DNA of 64,000 nt, taken from NCBI RefSeq assembly GCF_030503855.1, contig NZ_CP129971.1, positions 4,278,001-4,342,000 of the forward strand, given 5' to 3'. A model generated the notes under the pieces. The model was not told the origin of the DNA, did not search any database, and worked only from the letters and a program-made list of their open reading frames with translations. The first letter of the stretch is position 1, and the number at the start of each line of letters is the position of its first letter. The position numbers and the translations under genes were made by a program. The stretch comes from Marivirga salinae. Lineage in GTDB: Bacteria; Bacteroidota; Bacteroidia; Cytophagales; Cyclobacteriaceae. Positions 35,194-45,798 of this stretch are shown in pieces.

Positions 35194-37506
35194 TTATTTG
35201 TCTAAATTATTCAAATCAACAATTTGAACTTCAACTCTTCTGTTTTCAGCTGCATCTTTAGTGTCTGCTCTGGTTGAACCGTATCCTTTTGCAATGATTC
35301 TTCTTCTAACTATTCCTTTATAGTTAAAAAAGTTTACCACCTCTATGGCTCTTTTGTTAGATAACTTTCTATTAAATTCAGGATCTCCTTCAGCTGAAGC
35401 ATAACCTGAAATTTGAATTCCTAATTGCTCATTATCTTTAATATGCTGATAGATTTCTTGCAATTGCTCATTGTATTTGTCATCAAATTCAGAAGCACCC
35501 ACATCATAATAAATTTTATAAACAGGCTCTAAAAGTGATTTATCATAATTAGCTTTTGGCTGTTGAGCTTTTTCCTTCTTTTGTCTCTCAGCCTCCTCGG
35601 TTACATACATAGTCGGCAAGGAATAAATGGTCTCTCCTTCTACAACTCTACTCTTTAATGTAGTAGTATCGCTTTCGTCATAATAATAGGTTCTGCTAGC
35701 AATTTCCATTTCATCCTCATTCTCACTAAAATCAACATCATCAATTGGATTTACTTTATACATCAAGTCCATCATGTAATTGAAAGCCGCAGTATCTTCA
35801 GCTGCTATAATGGCATCCATCATTTCATAAACATCCAAGCTATCTCCTTGTACTAACATCGCCTCATTGGCTTGTCTCGGTGAGTATGAATCGCTTTGCT
35901 TAGTATCATAAAAAGCATTGTTGACAGAAACTTCTTGTCCAACCACTACATCAAATTGCTTAATCAATTTCAAATTAATCTTTTGATAAAGCTCATAAAA
36001 ATAGGTTTGGTTAGGAACATTAATATTTAAAGTATAGGGCAAGTATCCTTCTGATTCAATTATCAAATCATAATTTTTTCCTGGAGGAAGAATAATCAAA
36101 TAATTACCTGTTTTCGGATCTGGATCATATACATAATCCACTTTTGTATTATTTTCATTATCCACTAATTTAATTTTAGTAGGAACAGGCTGCTCATCTT
36201 CACCTGCCGTAATTTTTCCCTTCAACATCGTTAGTGGAATATTAGCATATTTCTCAGGCATATCGAAAATGTAGATATCCTGTCCACCATAACCACCTTC
36301 TCTATCAGATGAAAAATACCCTTTACTTCCATCTGCTGACAAAGTGAAATAATTATCATTTAGAGGTGTATTGATTGGATATCCCAAGTTTTCGGGACTA
36401 GTCCATTTACCCCCCATTAAATTGGCTTTGAAAATATCTCTACCTCCCATTGATTTATCTCCATTGGAAGTAAAGTATAATGTTTTCATATCCGGATGAA
36501 TAAAAGGTGCATCCTCATCATATTTTGAATTAACTTCTGGGCCAAGGTTTTTGATATTTCCCCAAGTATCATTCGCTAATTTTTCAGCTACCCAAATATC
36601 CATTCCTCCTAGTCCACCTGGACGATTACTAGCAAAATAAATTTTCTTGCCATCCGGAGTGATAGAAGCAGTACTTTCTAAATCTCTTGAATTTAATCCT
36701 TCAATAGCAGATGGTTGGCTCCAGCCTTGACCATCTTTCTTCATCATATATAAATTCCCTTTATTACCAGATCCGATGAATACAAGCATCTGTTGACCAT
36801 CAGGAGAAATACCAGCAGTACCTACATTTTCATCTGTTCTAATTTCGATTTTTGAGGGCTCACCCCAATCGCCTGAACTTTTATAAGTTATATAAACCTC
36901 CTCAGAAGCTCTTCCTGTTCTAGAATCCGGCCTTAAAGAAGTAAAAGCCATTACAGATTGATCAGCTGAAACCACTGGATTATACTCTGTAAACTCAGAA
37001 TTAATAGGAGGCGCCATTCTTTGAATATTAATGTCTTTTTTCTGGCTTAGTAAACGTTTAGCATTTTCGCTTTTAGTCATTTCTAATTCAACTTCCGCTT
37101 TTAATTTAGCATCATTTGAACCTAAAATTCTCAAATACTGATCATAGTATTGAGTAGCTTTTTCAAGCTTTAGACTTTTATGGAATGCCTGAGCCATGTA
37201 GTAATAAACTTCATCTGGGATTCCTTTAAAATTATCTAAGCTTTCAAGATTTTCAAATATAGCTGAAGCTTTCAATTGATCCGTTGCATTGGGCATTTTA
37301 AGGTAAGAAACCCCCAACATATAATTCACATAGGGCTCATTTGCTCCGAGCTCTACGGCTTCCGAAAGTGATTTTACTGCACCTTCATAGTTTTGGATTT
37401 TGAAAAGATTTTCACCTCTATAGATTAAGTCATCTATTTTATTCTGTTGAGCATAAACCATTGATGAGATGAGCATGCAGAATAAAAAAACAAGTGATTT
37501 TTTCAT
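35194..37506 (-). CDS. PorE-like protein (TPR, beta-propeller, CRD, OmpA domains)
   Basis: 770 residues from ATG at 37506, with a signal peptide ending MVYAQ. Domain order: TPR-like repeats (about 20-140), a PD40/WD40-type propeller (about 165-420) with several TPDGKKIYFASN-like blades, a carboxypeptidase-regulatory-like domain (about 430-510), a variable acidic stretch, and a C-terminal OmpA domain (about 660-765; IYYDVGASEF, NRRVEV) that binds peptidoglycan. This is the arrangement of PorE of the T9SS. Paralogues with this order are common, so the exact role is uncertain. It lies with M48 and PorP/SprF genes. Confidence 0.8.
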   Translation of the reverse strand: MKKSLVFLFCMLISSMVYAQQNKIDDLIYRGENLFKIQNYEGAVKSLSEAVELGANEPYVNYMLGVSYLKMPNATDQLKASAIFENLESLDNFKGIPDEVYYYMAQAFHKSLKLEKATQYYDQYLRILGSNDAKLKAEVELEMTKSENAKRLLSQKKDINIQRMAPPINSEFTEYNPVVSADQSVMAFTSLRPDSRTGRASEEVYITYKSSGDWGEPSKIEIRTDENVGTAGISPDGQQMLVFIGSGNKGNLYMMKKDGQGWSQPSAIEGLNSRDLESTASITPDGKKIYFASNRPGGLGGMDIWVAEKLANDTWGNIKNLGPEVNSKYDEDAPFIHPDMKTLYFTSNGDKSMGGRDIFKANLMGGKWTSPENLGYPINTPLNDNYFTLSADGSKGYFSSDREGGYGGQDIYIFDMPEKYANIPLTMLKGKITAGEDEQPVPTKIKLVDNENNTKVDYVYDPDPKTGNYLIILPPGKNYDLIIESEGYLPYTLNINVPNQTYFYELYQKINLKLIKQFDVVVGQEVSVNNAFYDTKQSDSYSPRQANEAMLVQGDSLDVYEMMDAIIAAEDTAAFNYMMDLMYKVNPIDDVDFSENEDEMEIASRTYYYDESDTTTLKSRVVEGETIYSLPTMYVTEEAERQKKEKAQQPKANYDKSLLEPVYKIYYDVGASEFDDKYNEQLQEIYQHIKDNEQLGIQISGYASAEGDPEFNRKLSNKRAIEVVNFFNYKGIVRRRIIAKGYGSTRADTKDAAENRRVEVQIVDLNNLDK

Positions 37507-37671
37507 GATAATATGGCTTTTATATAATTTTAAATTCATAGTTAATAGTAGTTCCTAAAATAAACGCAGATATACTTCTCTTGTTTATTCAATAGAAATA
37601 TAACCATTTAAAGTGGTATTGGTACTATTAAAGCATAAAGATAAATTTTTTCTTTAAAAAACAGGCAATCT

Positions 37672-38916
37672 TTACTTGTGCTTATCGATAGCTTGTAATC
37701 TTTGCAACAAAGGCGGATGTGAGTAATGAAAGATCACATACAGTTTATGAGGCTTTAAATTACTTAAACTATCAATAGAAAGCTTTTTAAGAGCATTTTG
37801 AAGTTCTTCACCGTTGTAAGTATTTGCCGCAAATTTATCCGCTTGGAATTCATGTTTTCGACTAATGAAGTTTGAGAACAAAGATAAAAGCATACTAATT
37901 GGCGTATAAATTATCCCAAAAGCAATAAAATTAACCGGAAAACTCAATTGTTCAGCGCCTAATGCCTGACTTAGATAAGGATTAAAAATCATATAGGACA
38001 TAATGAGTAACATTACTCCTGTTTGTAGAACAGCACTTACCAAACCAGAAATTGTGTGTTTTTTCTTATAATGACCTACTTCATGTGCTAAAATGGCTAC
38101 TAGTTCCTCATCAGTATGTTTATCCAGAAGTGTATCAAACAATACGATCTTTTTCCGTTTTCCAAAGCCTGAAAAAAATGCATTGGCTTTAGAAGAACGT
38201 TTTGAACCATCCATGATATAAATATTTTCAATCGGAAAATTTACAGATTTTCCATAACTCATAATTTTCTCTCTCAATGATCCATCTTCAAGTGGTGTCA
38301 ATTTATTAAAAAGTGGCAATATCCAGCTTGTATAGAAAAAATTAGCTCCTACCATGAATAATACAATAACCAACCAGAAAATCCACCAGAAAGATTGACC
38401 AAGCCACAAAATTAATAGGACTAATACACTTAGTAATATCCCTCCAACAATAGCGGTTAATAAATAGGACTTTAATTTATCCTTCCAAAACAAAGCGAGG
38501 GTCAGTTTATTAAAACCAAATTTCTCTTCAATATTGAATGCAGCATACCATTGCCATGGAATATTCCATATATCATTGATGATATAAACTATTCCAAAAA
38601 ATGCCAGGGTTTGGGTAATCACCGAGTCGAAATAAATACGAGTCCAGGAATCTAATTCTCCCAAAATACCAAAGTACAATACCAGAAACATTATAATAAC
38701 ACTAGAAAAACCACTCAAAAGGCCAAACTTAGTATTCGTTCTCTGATACTTTATTGCTTTTTGGTATTTTTCCTCTTCATAAATATCTTTTAAATCTTCC
38801 GGAAGTTTAGCACTAGATTTTTTGAGATTTAAAACATCTATAATAGTATTGATGGCATAATCGACCACCACAATCAAAATAATGATCGTAAATAATTGAT
38901 CTACAGTAAAAATCAT
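37672..38916 (-). CDS. M48 family metalloprotease (Ste24/CAAX protease-like)
   Basis: 414 residues with about seven membrane helices. The zinc motif HEVGH lies at 278-282 and the third ligand region is in SRKHEFQADKFA. It is a membrane-embedded zinc endopeptidase of Ste24 type. The PorP/SprF gene ends only eight bases upstream, so the two are probably co-transcribed; a link to quality control of envelope proteins is inferred. Confidence 0.9.
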   Translation of the reverse strand: MIFTVDQLFTIIILIVVVDYAINTIIDVLNLKKSSAKLPEDLKDIYEEEKYQKAIKYQRTNTKFGLLSGFSSVIIMFLVLYFGILGELDSWTRIYFDSVITQTLAFFGIVYIINDIWNIPWQWYAAFNIEEKFGFNKLTLALFWKDKLKSYLLTAIVGGILLSVLVLLILWLGQSFWWIFWLVIVLFMVGANFFYTSWILPLFNKLTPLEDGSLREKIMSYGKSVNFPIENIYIMDGSKRSSKANAFFSGFGKRKKIVLFDTLLDKHTDEELVAILAHEVGHYKKKHTISGLVSAVLQTGVMLLIMSYMIFNPYLSQALGAEQLSFPVNFIAFGIIYTPISMLLSLFSNFISRKHEFQADKFAANTYNGEELQNALKKLSIDSLSNLKPHKLYVIFHYSHPPLLQRLQAIDKHK

Positions 38917-38924
38917 TTCTGAGT

Positions 38925-39986
38925 TTAAAATTTAGGACAAGGTATTCTTAATTTGTCTGCTGGTGGTCTACGAGGATCGGTAAGGGATAGGACATAAGAA
39001 ATAGAGATTTCATGCGCTCCTCCACTACGAATTCCAAGATCAGATAAGGTATAATCAAAGCTATAACCTACAGATATTTTCTCATAAGCATACCCTAAAA
39101 GGGCTACTAATGATTCTGAGGATGAAAAACCATTAGGCGTTTGAAATGGAATTCCTCTATACCATAAACCTACCACCATTGGTTCTAAGGTGCTGTAAAT
39201 TCCTAAATCAAGTTGTTGGAAACCACCTTGCATTTTATATTGAGCGGTAGGTGTAATACTTCTTTCATCACCGCTTCTAGTAAAGCCTTTCTTATAGCCT
39301 GTTTTTAGAGGGATTCTATAGCCTGCATGAAACGAATGCTTCATTGGTAATTTGCTTTCATCTCCCAATATGGATTGATTTGGTTGATTTAAATGGAAAA
39401 CTGAATAGCCAAACCAATAATTCTCTGAATAAAGTACTCCACCAAATGATAAATCAAAAAAGGTTTTACTTTCCCCAGTTGAGATTTCACCCGTTGGATT
39501 TTCGAATGATTGCGTTTCCGGATCCCATTGATCTCCAAAAGTTAAATTACTGAAATTAAGATTTCGATTAAAAACGGCTGCTTGCACCCCAGGTCTAAAT
39601 GTTAAATTCTCACTTAAACGCAGTTGATATGCATATTGAGCCCCAACAGATGTAGACCTTAAACCCGCTATTCCTTCTTCATCTCTGGAAATAATCAAGC
39701 CCACTCCACTTGAAATCATATCGAAATAATGATCAAAATAGGCTGAATAAGTTGTGAAATTAGCATTAATACTAGGCCATTGGTTTCGATAGTTTATTCC
39801 TGCCCTACTCATTTGCGTATTTCCTGCAAAAGCTGGATTTAAATACAATGGAGCTGCATAAAATTGAGAGAATTGAGGGTCTTGCGCTTTTGCTTCATTG
39901 AATGAAGAAAAAAACAAAACCAACATTACCATTACAAGAAGTTTTTGACTATTAATTAGTTTAACCACAACACAAATTAAATTCAA
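38925..39986 (-). CDS. PorP/SprF family T9SS outer-membrane protein
   Basis: 353 residues with a signal peptide ending FNEAKAQ, then the family hallmark DPQFSQFYAAPLYLNPAFAG and NYRNQWPS. It forms an outer-membrane beta-barrel that helps attach or secrete T9SS substrates. The start is uncertain: an internal Met 18 codons in (MVMLVLFF) would give a more usual signal peptide. It leads a run with the M48 protease and PorE-like genes and is divergent from a giant type B substrate. Confidence 0.9.
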   Translation of the reverse strand: MNLICVVVKLINSQKLLVMVMLVLFFSSFNEAKAQDPQFSQFYAAPLYLNPAFAGNTQMSRAGINYRNQWPSINANFTTYSAYFDHYFDMISSGVGLIISRDEEGIAGLRSTSVGAQYAYQLRLSENLTFRPGVQAAVFNRNLNFSNLTFGDQWDPETQSFENPTGEISTGESKTFFDLSFGGVLYSENYWFGYSVFHLNQPNQSILGDESKLPMKHSFHAGYRIPLKTGYKKGFTRSGDERSITPTAQYKMQGGFQQLDLGIYSTLEPMVVGLWYRGIPFQTPNGFSSSESLVALLGYAYEKISVGYSFDYTLSDLGIRSGGAHEISISYVLSLTDPRRPPADKLRIPCPKF

Positions 39987-40222
39987 ATTTATCGAAAGAT
40001 ATGAAATAAGTCAGAAAGAGGGATATTCACAATAAATATTTTATAAATTTCTTCTAAAAAATTGAAAAACAGTAAATTATTCCCGTCTTTAATCTATTTA
40101 TTTTTAAATTTCGGTTTATATTATGTAAACGCAACTTATTCGTAAATCATATATTTTCTATTAAAGAAAATTAATCTATATCATTTTACGTTAAAGTTAA
40201 ACTATTGACAACACACAATTGT

Positions 40223-43200
40223 ATGAGCAATCAATTATTTAGGGGTTTAATCCTTCTTTTAACCATTTTAGCCAGCAATACTCAGGCTCAGGATTTTTCT
40301 GAATCTTTTTGGTATTTCGGAAATAATAGTGCCGCTATTCAATTTGATAAAAATGCGGATAGAAGTGCTAACCTAATAGAAAATCAGGCTATACCTTTTG
40401 GAAGTGGTGGTGCTGCAGTGGCCGCCAACGGTGTAGATGGACAGCTTCTTTTTTATACTGACGGTGAAAATGTATACGGTAAAAACCATCAAATATTACC
40501 TGGTGGCACTGGAATTGGCGGGAATAGCACTCTAAGATATCCTGCTGCAATAATCCCCTCATTAAACCCTAATGACAATATTTATTATATATACATCATT
40601 AATGCAGCTAACGAACTACAGTTTCTTAACGTAAATATGGCGCAGGGCGATTTTGGAGAAGTAACCTCATCTGCTCAGGGAACAGGATTTTCCAACTTAT
40701 CAGATTATATCAACTCATTTAAACTTGGTGAAAGCTATTTCCTGGTTTTTCAGGAAAATAACACTTTAGAATTAGCCCAGATTCAAAATAATGGTTCATT
40801 AACAAGTATCGCTTCTCATGATTTTTCTATTGATTATGAACTCAATAATTTATCGGTAAGAAATCAAATGAGTAATACCCTATCTTTAGCTTTAAGCTCT
40901 GCTAATGTAAATGGGAGCCCAAAAAATATTATTTTATTAGAATTAAATTTAACAGATACTAACAACCCTATTTTTCAGAATGAAAATATTTTAAACAATA
41001 CGGGTGCTGTAAATCAAGTCATTACCGATTTGGAATGGTCTATTGGAGGAAGAAATTTATATTATAGTAGAAACAACACCAACACATCCGAAAGCCGATT
41101 AATACAACTGAATCTGGATAGTGCCACTTCTGAAAATGTATTGGACAGAACTGTAACGAATATTAATGCCTTACAGAATGGTCCCGATGGAAACCTATAT
41201 TTCTTATATAATAATGGAGCCGAGGAATTTCTAAGCAGCATTTCTATGACGGATTCAATTCCTGATTCTTTAAATATTCAATGGGATTTATTCAACATGC
41301 AGTCTTTTGGAAATGCAGGAAATTTCCCGACAATTGCCCCCCCAGCCCTTATTGATGGTGATATATCATTTGATTGGTATACCACAACCCTTAATCAATC
41401 TATTTGCCAAAACAACCCCGTTTCATTTTTTGCCGACTACAGTGATTTGGAAGACATTACTACTTTGGATTGGGATTTTGGAAATGGGCAAACTTCTGAT
41501 GCTATTAGTCCTAACATAATATATGAGGAAGCAGGAAGCTACAATGTGATTTTGAGAGTCAACGCAGGCGGTAATTTCTTCATCGATTCTACTTTAGTAA
41601 CGGTAGAGCAATTCGATTCAGAAGTACAACTTCAAGATTCTACAGTATGTGAGTTACCTCTAGAAAATTATGGTCCTACTTTAGGTGATGGATCTGATCC
41701 AGACCAGGTAGTATGGATTAATCCCGATCCTGAAAAATTTACAGATAATGGTGATGGGACAGCAACCTTTCTTCAGTCTGGAGTTTATTCCGCTGCCGTT
41801 ACGGTTGGAAATTGTACGGTAACAGCCAGTTTTGAATTAACCCTATTCGAAGAAGAAAAACAAAAAGCTAATTTTTGGTATTTTGGAGATGGTGCCGGAA
41901 TAGATTTCAATAATGAAGGAGGTCCTGTTGCGGTCACTGATGGAAATATAGAAGCTCAAGAAGGTTGTACAACTGTTTCTGATGATAATGGTGATTTACT
42001 ATTTTATACAAATGGTGATGTGATTTGGGATTCGGAACATAACGTGATGGCAAATGGAACGGACTTAGGTGGCGATCCGGATGCTTCTCAGGGAGTAATT
42101 GCAGTAGCTCATGGAAGTGATCCTTCTTTATACTACTTATTCCTGAATCAAGATGTAAGTTCAGATACGAGTAATTTCTCCTATGCTTTAATAGATTTAA
42201 AATTGAATGAGGGCTTAGGAGATGTTGTTTTGAAAAACAGAAAAATATATAGTAGAAGTACTGAAAAAGTAGCTGCACAAGGTAACGAAAACACAAATGT
42301 TTTAACTCATGAATTAGGCAGTAATAGTTATAGGTTATATCCTGTAAACGATCAGGGAATTAATGCTGCAGAATACATATCTCAAGGAAGTGATTATTTC
42401 TCGAACTCCTCAGCAACTGGATATTTAAAATATGCTGCCGGTGGTGATAAAGTCGCTCAGGCTTATAATTCAGGAGGAGCTTTTATTGATTTCCTAAGAA
42501 GAGACAGCCTTGATAATTGGGAAGAAGCTTTATTAGATGTCAATTTTGGTGGAGAAGTTTATGGAATAGAATTTTCACCAAGTGCTGACTTACTTTATGC
42601 CACTATCAATAATGGAGCTAATTCAGTTTTACTTCAAATCCCTGTAAATGATGATTATACTATAGAAGAGATTGAAAATCCTGATAGTGTAACCATTGCA
42701 GATTTGAGTTTTGAAGCAGGAGCAATTCAAACAGGGCCAAATGGACAACTCTATATTGCAGCAAACAATAGTCCCGATGTTTATACTATAGGATCGCCAG
42801 ATCAAAGATTTGCCCCTAATAATGGAAGTAATTTGGCTAGTAGTCTCCAGCCGTTCAATTTAGCGGGGAGAAATAGCCGTCTGGGGTTGCCGAATTTTGT
42901 TCAAAACCTTTCAACTCCACAACAAGAACCTAGCATAAATGTTGCTGCCAATTGTAGTTCAGAACCTATTATTTTAGGAGCCACAGGTAAAACAAATTTT
43001 GATCAGTTTAATTGGACCATTACTCCAGCAGACAGCAGTACAAGTGTTTATACTTCCAATAATCAAAATGACACATTAGATATAGACCTAGAGCCAGGAG
43101 TATACGAAGCAGCACTCCGAATTACCAATGAATGTGGTTTTGATGTATTATTAGTGGAGAATTTTGAAATCTTCCCAAGTCCAGATGTTAGCAATGTAAT

Positions 43201-45367
43201 TAACCAAAGAAACTTTTGCGGAAACACTCTTACTTTGGGTGAAGACATAGTGGATGAAGCCGGACACAGCTATTTATGGAATACTGGAGAAACAACACAA
43301 ACCATTGAAATAACTGAAACTGGAATTTACAACGTGACTATAACCAGTGCAAATGGCTGTGTGTCTACTGCTGAAATATTTGTAGGTCCTCCTTATGAAG
43401 CTGATTTAGGAGGAGACAGATCAATTTGCCAGGATGAAAGTTTAAGACTAAATGCAAGTGGTAATGCCAATGAATATCGTTGGTTTGTGGATGATGTTCA
43501 ACAAACTGCTAATGGACAAAACTTTAATATGGATACTAGTACACCAGGAACATTTCTAATAAGAGTAGAAATTCCAGATCCATTAGATCCTAATTGTTTT
43601 GCAGAAGATGAAATAGAAGTGAGCGTGAATGAAAATCCGGTTATTTCTACCAATATAGTGAATGCCCCAACTTGTGGAATGGATAATGGATCTATAGAAA
43701 TTACTAACTCATCTGGTGGTTCAGGAGATTTAACAATCACATGGTCTGGTCCTACGGCAGTTCCAGATAATCAAACAACAGGCAGTAACTTGGCAGCGGG
43801 TACGTATAATATTACTGCAACTGACAATTTATCGGGCTGTAGTACAGTTGAAACTGTTTCCTTAACAAATACCGATTTCTCAGTTGAAGTAGATCAAATA
43901 ACAACAGATTGCGCCCCAAATAGCCAATCAATTGAAGTGAGATTAATTGGAAATCCAGGACCTTTAGCACCTGCTTTTAATTGGGAAATAATCGATCAAA
44001 ATAGTAATATAATTGATAACGGCACTGCTACTTCAACTCCGTTTAATGTAATTAATTTAAGTGAGGGTTCCTATAGCATAGAGGTAACAGATAATAATGG
44101 TTGTTTAGGAACAATACCTTTTGATATCACTTTACCGGATTCTGTAGATTTTAATCCAGATGATAATGTATTCGGTTGTGGAAATAGTTATGACTTACAA
44201 GCCTATTTAGAAGGATTAAACCCTAATGCTACTTTCGATTTTACAACAGAACCAACTGACCGCAACAATGTTGGAGCAGGTGATTATACTATAACAGCTA
44301 ATGAAGGAACATTATGTCCATCTACAACAACAATCACTGTACAATTAAGCCCACAAGCTAATATATTGGAAATCGAAAATATTGTAGACTGTGATGGGGG
44401 AAATCAACTTACAGCAGTTTTAGATGGGCAAAACCCTGATGATTACACTTTCAACTGGAGCAATGGAGCTCAAGGACAGAGTATAAATGTAAATCAAGCA
44501 GGCACATATTCTGTCACTGTAAGTCCTAGAGGTAATATAAGTTGTGCAACAGAACTGTCTGTTAATGTTGATAATATTTATACAGCTGTAGAAACGAGTT
44601 TAGTCACTGAAACGAATTGTGAGGACGGTACAGTTTTACTAATCGGTACCATTAGCGGTGGAAGTGGAGACTTTAATTATTCCATGACAAATGCACAAGG
44701 AACCAATATTCAATCTGTTGATCCAGCAACCAATATTTTAGAATGGAACATTACTGAAAGTAGCACTTATACATTTACAGTAAATGATAATGGACCTGGT
44801 GGTTGCGATCCAGTTGTAATTAACCGTGATATTACGGTGCAAGAAGTGTTTCAACCGCAAATTCAAAGCACTTATTTCATTTGCCCTACAGGAGTAGAAA
44901 CAGAAAGAACTGTTACTTTAGATCCTGGTTCTTTCGGAACTTATACTTGGACGCTACCTAATGGAAGCACTTCAAATAGTAGAACTGTAATTGCAAACGA
45001 GCCTGGTGAGTATAGAGTGGTATTGACTGCATCTGGTTGTGAATTTGATATTAAAACAACTGTTTTAGAGGATTGTCAACCTAAAGTATTTGCTCCTGAC
45101 GCCATTAAACCAAATAGTTCTATTGCTCAAAACAGAGTTTTCAGTGTGTTTGCTAATGAATATGTTGGAGATTTTCAAATAATCATCTTCAATAGATGGG
45201 GAACTATTGTTTACGAATCAAATGACAAAAACTTTGAATGGGATGCTACCGACTTAGGCGGAGTAGCCGTTCCACCAGGATTATATGCCTATATCATCAA
45301 CTTTAGAAGTACAGATGCAAACGGCAGAACTTATGAACAAAGGGGTGGAGTACATGTAGTCAGGTAA
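40223..45367 (+). CDS. Giant T9SS type B secreted protein with duplicated propeller-like modules
   Basis: 1714 residues from ATG at 40223; a TTG six codons earlier is less likely. Signal peptide ends NTQAQ. Two related modules start FWYFGNNSAAIQF and FWYFGDGAGIDF (about residues 30-400 and 550-890). A PKD domain (about 415-470; LDWDFGNG) lies between them. Several Ig-like/SprB-like repeats (about 900-1600) follow, and the C-terminal 90 residues form a gliding-motility/type B sorting domain (IIIFNRWGTIVYE...WDATDLGG...PPGLYAY). Probably a cell-surface adhesin; divergent from the PorP/SprF gene. Confidence 0.85.
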   Translation: MSNQLFRGLILLLTILASNTQAQDFSESFWYFGNNSAAIQFDKNADRSANLIENQAIPFGSGGAAVAANGVDGQLLFYTDGENVYGKNHQILPGGTGIGGNSTLRYPAAIIPSLNPNDNIYYIYIINAANELQFLNVNMAQGDFGEVTSSAQGTGFSNLSDYINSFKLGESYFLVFQENNTLELAQIQNNGSLTSIASHDFSIDYELNNLSVRNQMSNTLSLALSSANVNGSPKNIILLELNLTDTNNPIFQNENILNNTGAVNQVITDLEWSIGGRNLYYSRNNTNTSESRLIQLNLDSATSENVLDRTVTNINALQNGPDGNLYFLYNNGAEEFLSSISMTDSIPDSLNIQWDLFNMQSFGNAGNFPTIAPPALIDGDISFDWYTTTLNQSICQNNPVSFFADYSDLEDITTLDWDFGNGQTSDAISPNIIYEEAGSYNVILRVNAGGNFFIDSTLVTVEQFDSEVQLQDSTVCELPLENYGPTLGDGSDPDQVVWINPDPEKFTDNGDGTATFLQSGVYSAAVTVGNCTVTASFELTLFEEEKQKANFWYFGDGAGIDFNNEGGPVAVTDGNIEAQEGCTTVSDDNGDLLFYTNGDVIWDSEHNVMANGTDLGGDPDASQGVIAVAHGSDPSLYYLFLNQDVSSDTSNFSYALIDLKLNEGLGDVVLKNRKIYSRSTEKVAAQGNENTNVLTHELGSNSYRLYPVNDQGINAAEYISQGSDYFSNSSATGYLKYAAGGDKVAQAYNSGGAFIDFLRRDSLDNWEEALLDVNFGGEVYGIEFSPSADLLYATINNGANSVLLQIPVNDDYTIEEIENPDSVTIADLSFEAGAIQTGPNGQLYIAANNSPDVYTIGSPDQRFAPNNGSNLASSLQPFNLAGRNSRLGLPNFVQNLSTPQQEPSINVAANCSSEPIILGATGKTNFDQFNWTITPADSSTSVYTSNNQNDTLDIDLEPGVYEAALRITNECGFDVLLVENFEIFPSPDVSNVINQRNFCGNTLTLGEDIVDEAGHSYLWNTGETTQTIEITETGIYNVTITSANGCVSTAEIFVGPPYEADLGGDRSICQDESLRLNASGNANEYRWFVDDVQQTANGQNFNMDTSTPGTFLIRVEIPDPLDPNCFAEDEIEVSVNENPVISTNIVNAPTCGMDNGSIEITNSSGGSGDLTITWSGPTAVPDNQTTGSNLAAGTYNITATDNLSGCSTVETVSLTNTDFSVEVDQITTDCAPNSQSIEVRLIGNPGPLAPAFNWEIIDQNSNIIDNGTATSTPFNVINLSEGSYSIEVTDNNGCLGTIPFDITLPDSVDFNPDDNVFGCGNSYDLQAYLEGLNPNATFDFTTEPTDRNNVGAGDYTITANEGTLCPSTTTITVQLSPQANILEIENIVDCDGGNQLTAVLDGQNPDDYTFNWSNGAQGQSINVNQAGTYSVTVSPRGNISCATELSVNVDNIYTAVETSLVTETNCEDGTVLLIGTISGGSGDFNYSMTNAQGTNIQSVDPATNILEWNITESSTYTFTVNDNGPGGCDPVVINRDITVQEVFQPQIQSTYFICPTGVETERTVTLDPGSFGTYTWTLPNGSTSNSRTVIANEPGEYRVVLTASGCEFDIKTTVLEDCQPKVFAPDAIKPNSSIAQNRVFSVFANEYVGDFQIIIFNRWGTIVYESNDKNFEWDATDLGGVAVPPGLYAYIINFRSTDANGRTYEQRGGVHVVR

Positions 45368-45375
45368 ATTCCTGA

Positions 45376-45798
45376 CTACTTTATTTTTTCTAGGAATGAC
45401 TTAGGAATCGAAGCGATTTTCCTCTTTTCATAATCGAAGAAAACAACGCCAGTCTTACCTAAAGCTGCTAAACTACCATCGGATTTCATAAATTTATATA
45501 CAAAATCACAACCGTATTTATTAATATCTTTAATACCGATAGCTATTTCAATGTCTTCATGAGCAAAAACTTCTGCCTTATATGTTATTGCAGCATCTGT
45601 TTGAATATTACCTAAGCCTTCAAAATTCAATTCATTTTCATAGCCCAAAGATTTAAAAAATTGAACCCTAGCATCGTGCATGAATGCAAATATCCTGTCA
45701 TTGCCAACATGTCCTCCATAATTTAGATCTGTAATTCTGGTCCTAATATTCGCTTTAAAAATATATTGATCAGGTTCTTCGATTTTTACTCTACTCAT
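45376..45798 (-). CDS. Hotdog-fold acyl-CoA thioesterase
   Basis: 140 residues of the 4-hydroxybenzoyl-CoA thioesterase/YbgC-like family: the motif LNYGGHVGNDRIFAFMHDARVQFF covers the hotdog helix with the catalytic region. The substrate is unknown. Its start overlaps the stop of the upstream 930-residue gene by four bases (ATGA), so the two are translationally coupled. Confidence 0.85.
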   Translation of the reverse strand: MSRVKIEEPDQYIFKANIRTRITDLNYGGHVGNDRIFAFMHDARVQFFKSLGYENELNFEGLGNIQTDAAITYKAEVFAHEDIEIAIGIKDINKYGCDFVYKFMKSDGSLAALGKTGVVFFDYEKRKIASIPKSFLEKIK

